A stretch of 9,021 bases of DNA from Deltaproteobacteria bacterium (GTDB lineage: Bacteria; Desulfobacterota; Desulfobacteria; Desulfobacterales; Desulfatirhabdiaceae), in NCBI GenBank assembly GCA_026388755.1, contig JAPLJE010000310.1, positions 1 to 9,021 on the forward strand. Direction: 5' to 3'. Below the pieces are notes generated by a model. The model was given only the letters and a program-made list of their open reading frames with translations, made no database searches and was not told the origin of the DNA. The translations under genes were made by a program, and so were the position numbers. Shown piece after piece: positions 6,941-9,021 of the stretch (position 1 is the stretch's first letter; each line of letters starts with the position of its first letter).

Positions 6941-7570
6941 CTATATGGATTTCTTTTTGTTCCCGGACATGTCTTTGTAATGAGACATAACTTTTTTTAC
7001 ATATCCTTTGGTTTCTGAAATCGGCGGGATGCCGTTATATTTGTCAACCATGGTGGGTCCGACATTATAAGCGGCAAGCGCCAATTCTATTTTATTGAAT
7101 TTTTCAAGCATTTGTTTGAAATAAAGCGTTCCTCCCATGATATTTTCTTCAGGATCAAATGGATTACTGATATTTAGAAAAGTAAAATTTTGAGGCATGA
7201 TTTGCATCAGACCTTTTGCTCCTTTTTGGGATACCGCGTAACAGTCAAAATTGGACTCAACCTTGATGATGGATTTTAACAACGAAAAATCAACATCATG
7301 AAGTATTGATGCCTTCATGATGAGATGATCATATTGATCAGGATCGAGATTTGTAGAAAATTTATCACCTAGATTGGATTCAAAATATTTATTGGGGGTG
7401 CTTTTCAGATAAAGACGATATTTCGGAGATACCGGAACATTGGTAAAGTGACGTACACCATTGTTGTCTTTAAAAACATAAATATCGGCTCTGGAAGAGG
7501 GAATACAGATGAATATCGTAATGACTGTATAAAATAACCTAATCCATATATTCTTTTGTTGAAACATCAT
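6941..7570 (-). CDS. Secreted lytic transglycosylase (SLT family) with DUF4124-like N-terminus
   Basis: The gene encodes a predicted periplasmic enzyme that cuts peptidoglycan between MurNAc and GlcNAc. I place the start at 7570 because AAAGGAGA (7575-7582) sits 4 bases upstream; an in-frame ATG 17 codons earlier would leave this site inside the gene. The 209-residue product begins with a signal peptide (a basic start, then LFYTVITIFICI, with likely cleavage after SSRA at about residue 28). Residues 29-47 (DIYVFKDNNGVRHFTNVP) look like the DUF4124 beta motif common before transglycosylase domains. The SLT domain follows: catalytic Glu 105 in KVESNF, GAKGLMQ (117-123), NIMGG, and AAYNVGP (166-172). 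All hallmarks of family 1 lytic enzymes are present, so it should be active. It heads a possible three-gene unit with the branching enzyme and the YchF-like gene. Confidence 0.9.
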   Translation of the reverse strand: MMFQQKNIWIRLFYTVITIFICIPSSRADIYVFKDNNGVRHFTNVPVSPKYRLYLKSTPNKYFESNLGDKFSTNLDPDQYDHLIMKASILHDVDFSLLKSIIKVESNFDCYAVSQKGAKGLMQIMPQNFTFLNISNPFDPEENIMGGTLYFKQMLEKFNKIELALAAYNVGPTMVDKYNGIPPISETKGYVKKVMSHYKDMSGNKKKSI

Positions 7571-7574
7571 AATT

Positions 7575-7582
7575 TCTCCTTT
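7575..7582 (-). promoter_or_regulatory. Ribosome binding site deciding the transglycosylase start
   Basis: Read on the - strand, AAAGGAGA is followed by AATT and then ATGATG. Either of these two ATGs is usable (7570 or 7567). The site argues against the upstream in-frame ATG at 7621. Confidence 0.7.
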
Positions 7583-7734
7583 CACTAACAGGTTACAGTC
7601 TTGTAAAATTCTCCATGTCATGTTTCGCTGCCCTTTTCATCATTACAGGACCTGTTCGATCCCGCTATTTAAGAGTCAAGCGCATTCTTGGAATTATTAC
7701 AAGGCCATCCTAGTTTGGACCTTTTACGGTTCCT

Positions 7735-8124
7735 TCAACTATTCACCCATTTACGTTTTTCCAGAGAATCGGCGTAGGTTTTTAAAACAAATCGTTCAGC
7801 AAACTGACGGTGAGAAAAATAGGGTCTGGTAATTTGCAAAAACGATTCAAACATTGCTTTAACGATTTCCTCCTTTTGTTTCTCTCCAACAAAATTTCGA
7901 ATTAGCTTTTTCTCATAATTAATTTGTTTGCCGACTACCTGTATAATTTCGGATCTTTTCTCCGGATCCATTCGGGTAAAGTGAACCTGGTCCGTAACTA
8001 TTTGAATTCTAGCTATCACAACAACTTGCCATCTATCTCCAGCAATTTTTTTTGATTCATTATAAAATGATACTAACAGATCGTTTTCAAGAGGAATTGT
8101 GCTGATTAATTTTTCTTCTGTCAT
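7735..8124 (-). CDS. Hypothetical protein, 129 residues
   Basis: I do not recognise this protein. It has no signal peptide or membrane segment, so it is probably cytoplasmic. The first half alternates hydrophobic and polar residues (LENDLLVSFYNES, then AGDRWQVVVIARIQI), suggesting beta strands. The second half (about residues 55-129) is rich in Lys, Glu and Arg and looks helical, ending with ITRPYFSHRQFAERF and KTYADSLEKRKW. It has no Cys, and I see no catalytic motif. The even, protein-like composition and the gene-sized spacing on the same strand as both neighbours argue that it is real. No strong ribosome binding site precedes the ATG. It lies 174 bases after the endonuclease Q gene and 164 bases before the transglycosylase, so it may be its own transcription unit. 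Confidence 0.7.
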   Translation of the reverse strand: MTEEKLISTIPLENDLLVSFYNESKKIAGDRWQVVVIARIQIVTDQVHFTRMDPEKRSEIIQVVGKQINYEKKLIRNFVGEKQKEEIVKAMFESFLQITRPYFSHRQFAERFVLKTYADSLEKRKWVNS

Positions 8125-8163
8125 TTTTCACAATCATAATAATAAAAATTTTTATATAATATT

Positions 8164-8172
8164 ATTGTAACA
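8164..8172 (-). promoter_or_regulatory. Candidate extended -10 promoter for the 129-residue gene
   Basis: On the - strand the sequence reads TGTTACAAT, matching the extended -10 form TGnTATAAT with one mismatch, about 40 bases before the ATG at 8124. No clear -35 is visible at the right distance, which extended -10 promoters can tolerate. The surrounding gap is very AT-rich, so a chance match is quite possible. Confidence 0.3.
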
Positions 8173-8298
8173 TGTTTTTATTAAAGGATTTTCTTATCAT
8201 TTCTCAAAGTAGTTCAAATAGTCCTGATTCTTAGTAAATCATAAATACCGATATTTTCGTAAAAAGTCAATTCACACATCTCTTTTTTATTTTTATGA

Positions 8299-9021
8299 TC
8301 AGAACTGTTTTTTTTCATTTTCTGTAAATATTTGAATTTTTCCAAATTCTCCATCATAACCCGGAATAATATGAATATTACTTTCCCGCATTCTTTTAAT
8401 TGCTTCTTTCAGCATCGGAATTCCAGCTGATTCAATATCCGATAAGGTAATTGAATCCAGGATGGCCATTTCCGAGCCCATAAAACATAGACAATGCTGA
8501 TAATGCTGCATCACTTTTTGGGAATTTCTGCCAATTTTTAAAATTTCGGAGAGAATTTCCTTCAGGGGAATTATTGAATAATACGGTGACGTATTTTGAG
8601 GTTTTTCTCCTTCTTTTCTATCACTTAATTCTTTGACCCGGTTCAGAACCCCTATGGTAAGAGGTCTGTTACAAACCGGACAATTTCCTCCATAACTTAA
8701 GGTCATTTCCGGACTAAAACTAACTTTGCAGTTCCTGTGACCGTCAAAATAATATTTGCCCTCTTCAGGATAAAATTCATAAGTTCCCAAAAATGTACAG
8801 GATTTTCTGTACTGAATGGCTTTTTTAATGGCAGGGTAGGACAAATCCGTATCAAAAATATTGGCTTCTCTTCCCAGTTTGTCAGGAGAATGGGCATCTG
8901 AATTGGACATCAGGGTCAGCCCGTCCAGAAATGAAACCCTCCAATTCATGATAGGATTTGAGGAAAGACCAGTTTCAACCGCAAAAACATGACAACTGAG
9001 ATCATCAAAACAGTCTGCAAG
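8299..9021 (-). CDS. Endonuclease Q family protein (PHP domain), 3' part
   Basis: The frame is open to the window edge, so the N-terminus is missing; 240 codons are visible of the roughly 400 typical for the family. Endonuclease Q nicks DNA 5' of deaminated bases such as uracil and hypoxanthine, and is known from some archaea and bacteria. The visible part begins at the PHP core with DDLSCHVFAVETGLSS and contains SDAHSPDKLGREAN, whose Asp (8898-8896) and His (8892-8890) are metal ligands of PHP enzymes. Next is the family-specific block FYPEEGKYYFDGHRNC, then CPVCNRPLTIGVLNRV, which together resemble a zinc-binding knuckle with three Cys visible. The C-terminal region holds SIIPLKEILSEIL and IIPGYDGEFGKI. 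An in-frame ATG at 8949 is not the true start, because conserved sequence continues upstream of it. Repair activity is inferred from family resemblance. Confidence 0.85.
   Translation of the reverse strand, partial: LADCFDDLSCHVFAVETGLSSNPIMNWRVSFLDGLTLMSNSDAHSPDKLGREANIFDTDLSYPAIKKAIQYRKSCTFLGTYEFYPEEGKYYFDGHRNCKVSFSPEMTLSYGGNCPVCNRPLTIGVLNRVKELSDRKEGEKPQNTSPYYSIIPLKEILSEILKIGRNSQKVMQHYQHCLCFMGSEMAILDSITLSDIESAGIPMLKEAIKRMRESNIHIIPGYDGEFGKIQIFTENEKKQF

Noticed and set aside
7700..7722. Imperfect hairpin (AAGG-CCA with TGGACCTT) as terminator after the 129-residue gene
   Set aside because: A bulge interrupts the stem and no T run follows on the - strand.
7620..7832. 70-codon open frame on the + strand between the transglycosylase and the 129-residue gene
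   Set aside because: It overlaps the end of the 129-residue gene, has no ribosome binding site, and its composition is unlike a protein.

Overview
The window reads as chromosomal DNA of an anaerobic bacterium. The best guess is a sulfate reducer of the Desulfobacterales (former Deltaproteobacteria). This rests on how the proteins look to me (FabF, acetoacetyl-CoA synthetase, endonuclease Q and a fragment of a hybrid histidine kinase) and on the moderate-to-low GC content; it is an inference and was not tested by any search. I see no tRNA, rRNA, CRISPR array, transposase or integrase.

Left part, + strand (1-3301). The window opens inside a 3-oxoacyl-ACP synthase (FabF type) that ends at 751. 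Next, on the opposite strand, are the broken remains of the C-terminal end of a hybrid histidine kinase (757-1091), with frame changes, internal stops and a missing receiver core. A complete acetoacetyl-CoA synthetase follows (1274-3229) and ends at a strong hairpin terminator (3265-3301). Both intact genes handle acyl chains, but they are separated by the decayed fragment and need not be one operon.

Centre (3302-3733). An AT-rich gap lies between converging genes. It holds an eight-codon reading frame with a near-perfect ribosome binding site directly behind the terminator. It also holds a perfect 16-base inverted repeat bounding a 92-bp segment, with the motif GTTCAAAA recurring around it. 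Nothing longer in this gap looks like a gene.

Right part, all on the - strand and read from right to left. The order is an endonuclease Q-like PHP protein (3' part, running off the window), an unrecognised 129-residue protein, a secreted lytic transglycosylase with an N-terminal DUF4124-like segment, a glycogen branching enzyme of the eukaryotic (GBE1-like) type, and a divergent YchF-like GTPase that lacks the usual DxxG motif. The transglycosylase, branching enzyme and GTPase are 55 and 83 bases apart and could be co-transcribed. The 164-174 base gaps on either side of the 129-residue gene are large enough for separate promoters. Functionally this is a mixed set: DNA repair, cell-wall turnover, storage glucan and a translation-associated-type NTPase.

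I found no convincing new multi-gene system. The points most worth a second look are the motif-deficient YchF paralogue, the 92-bp inverted-repeat segment, the mini-ORF behind the terminator, and the unknown gene beside endonuclease Q.
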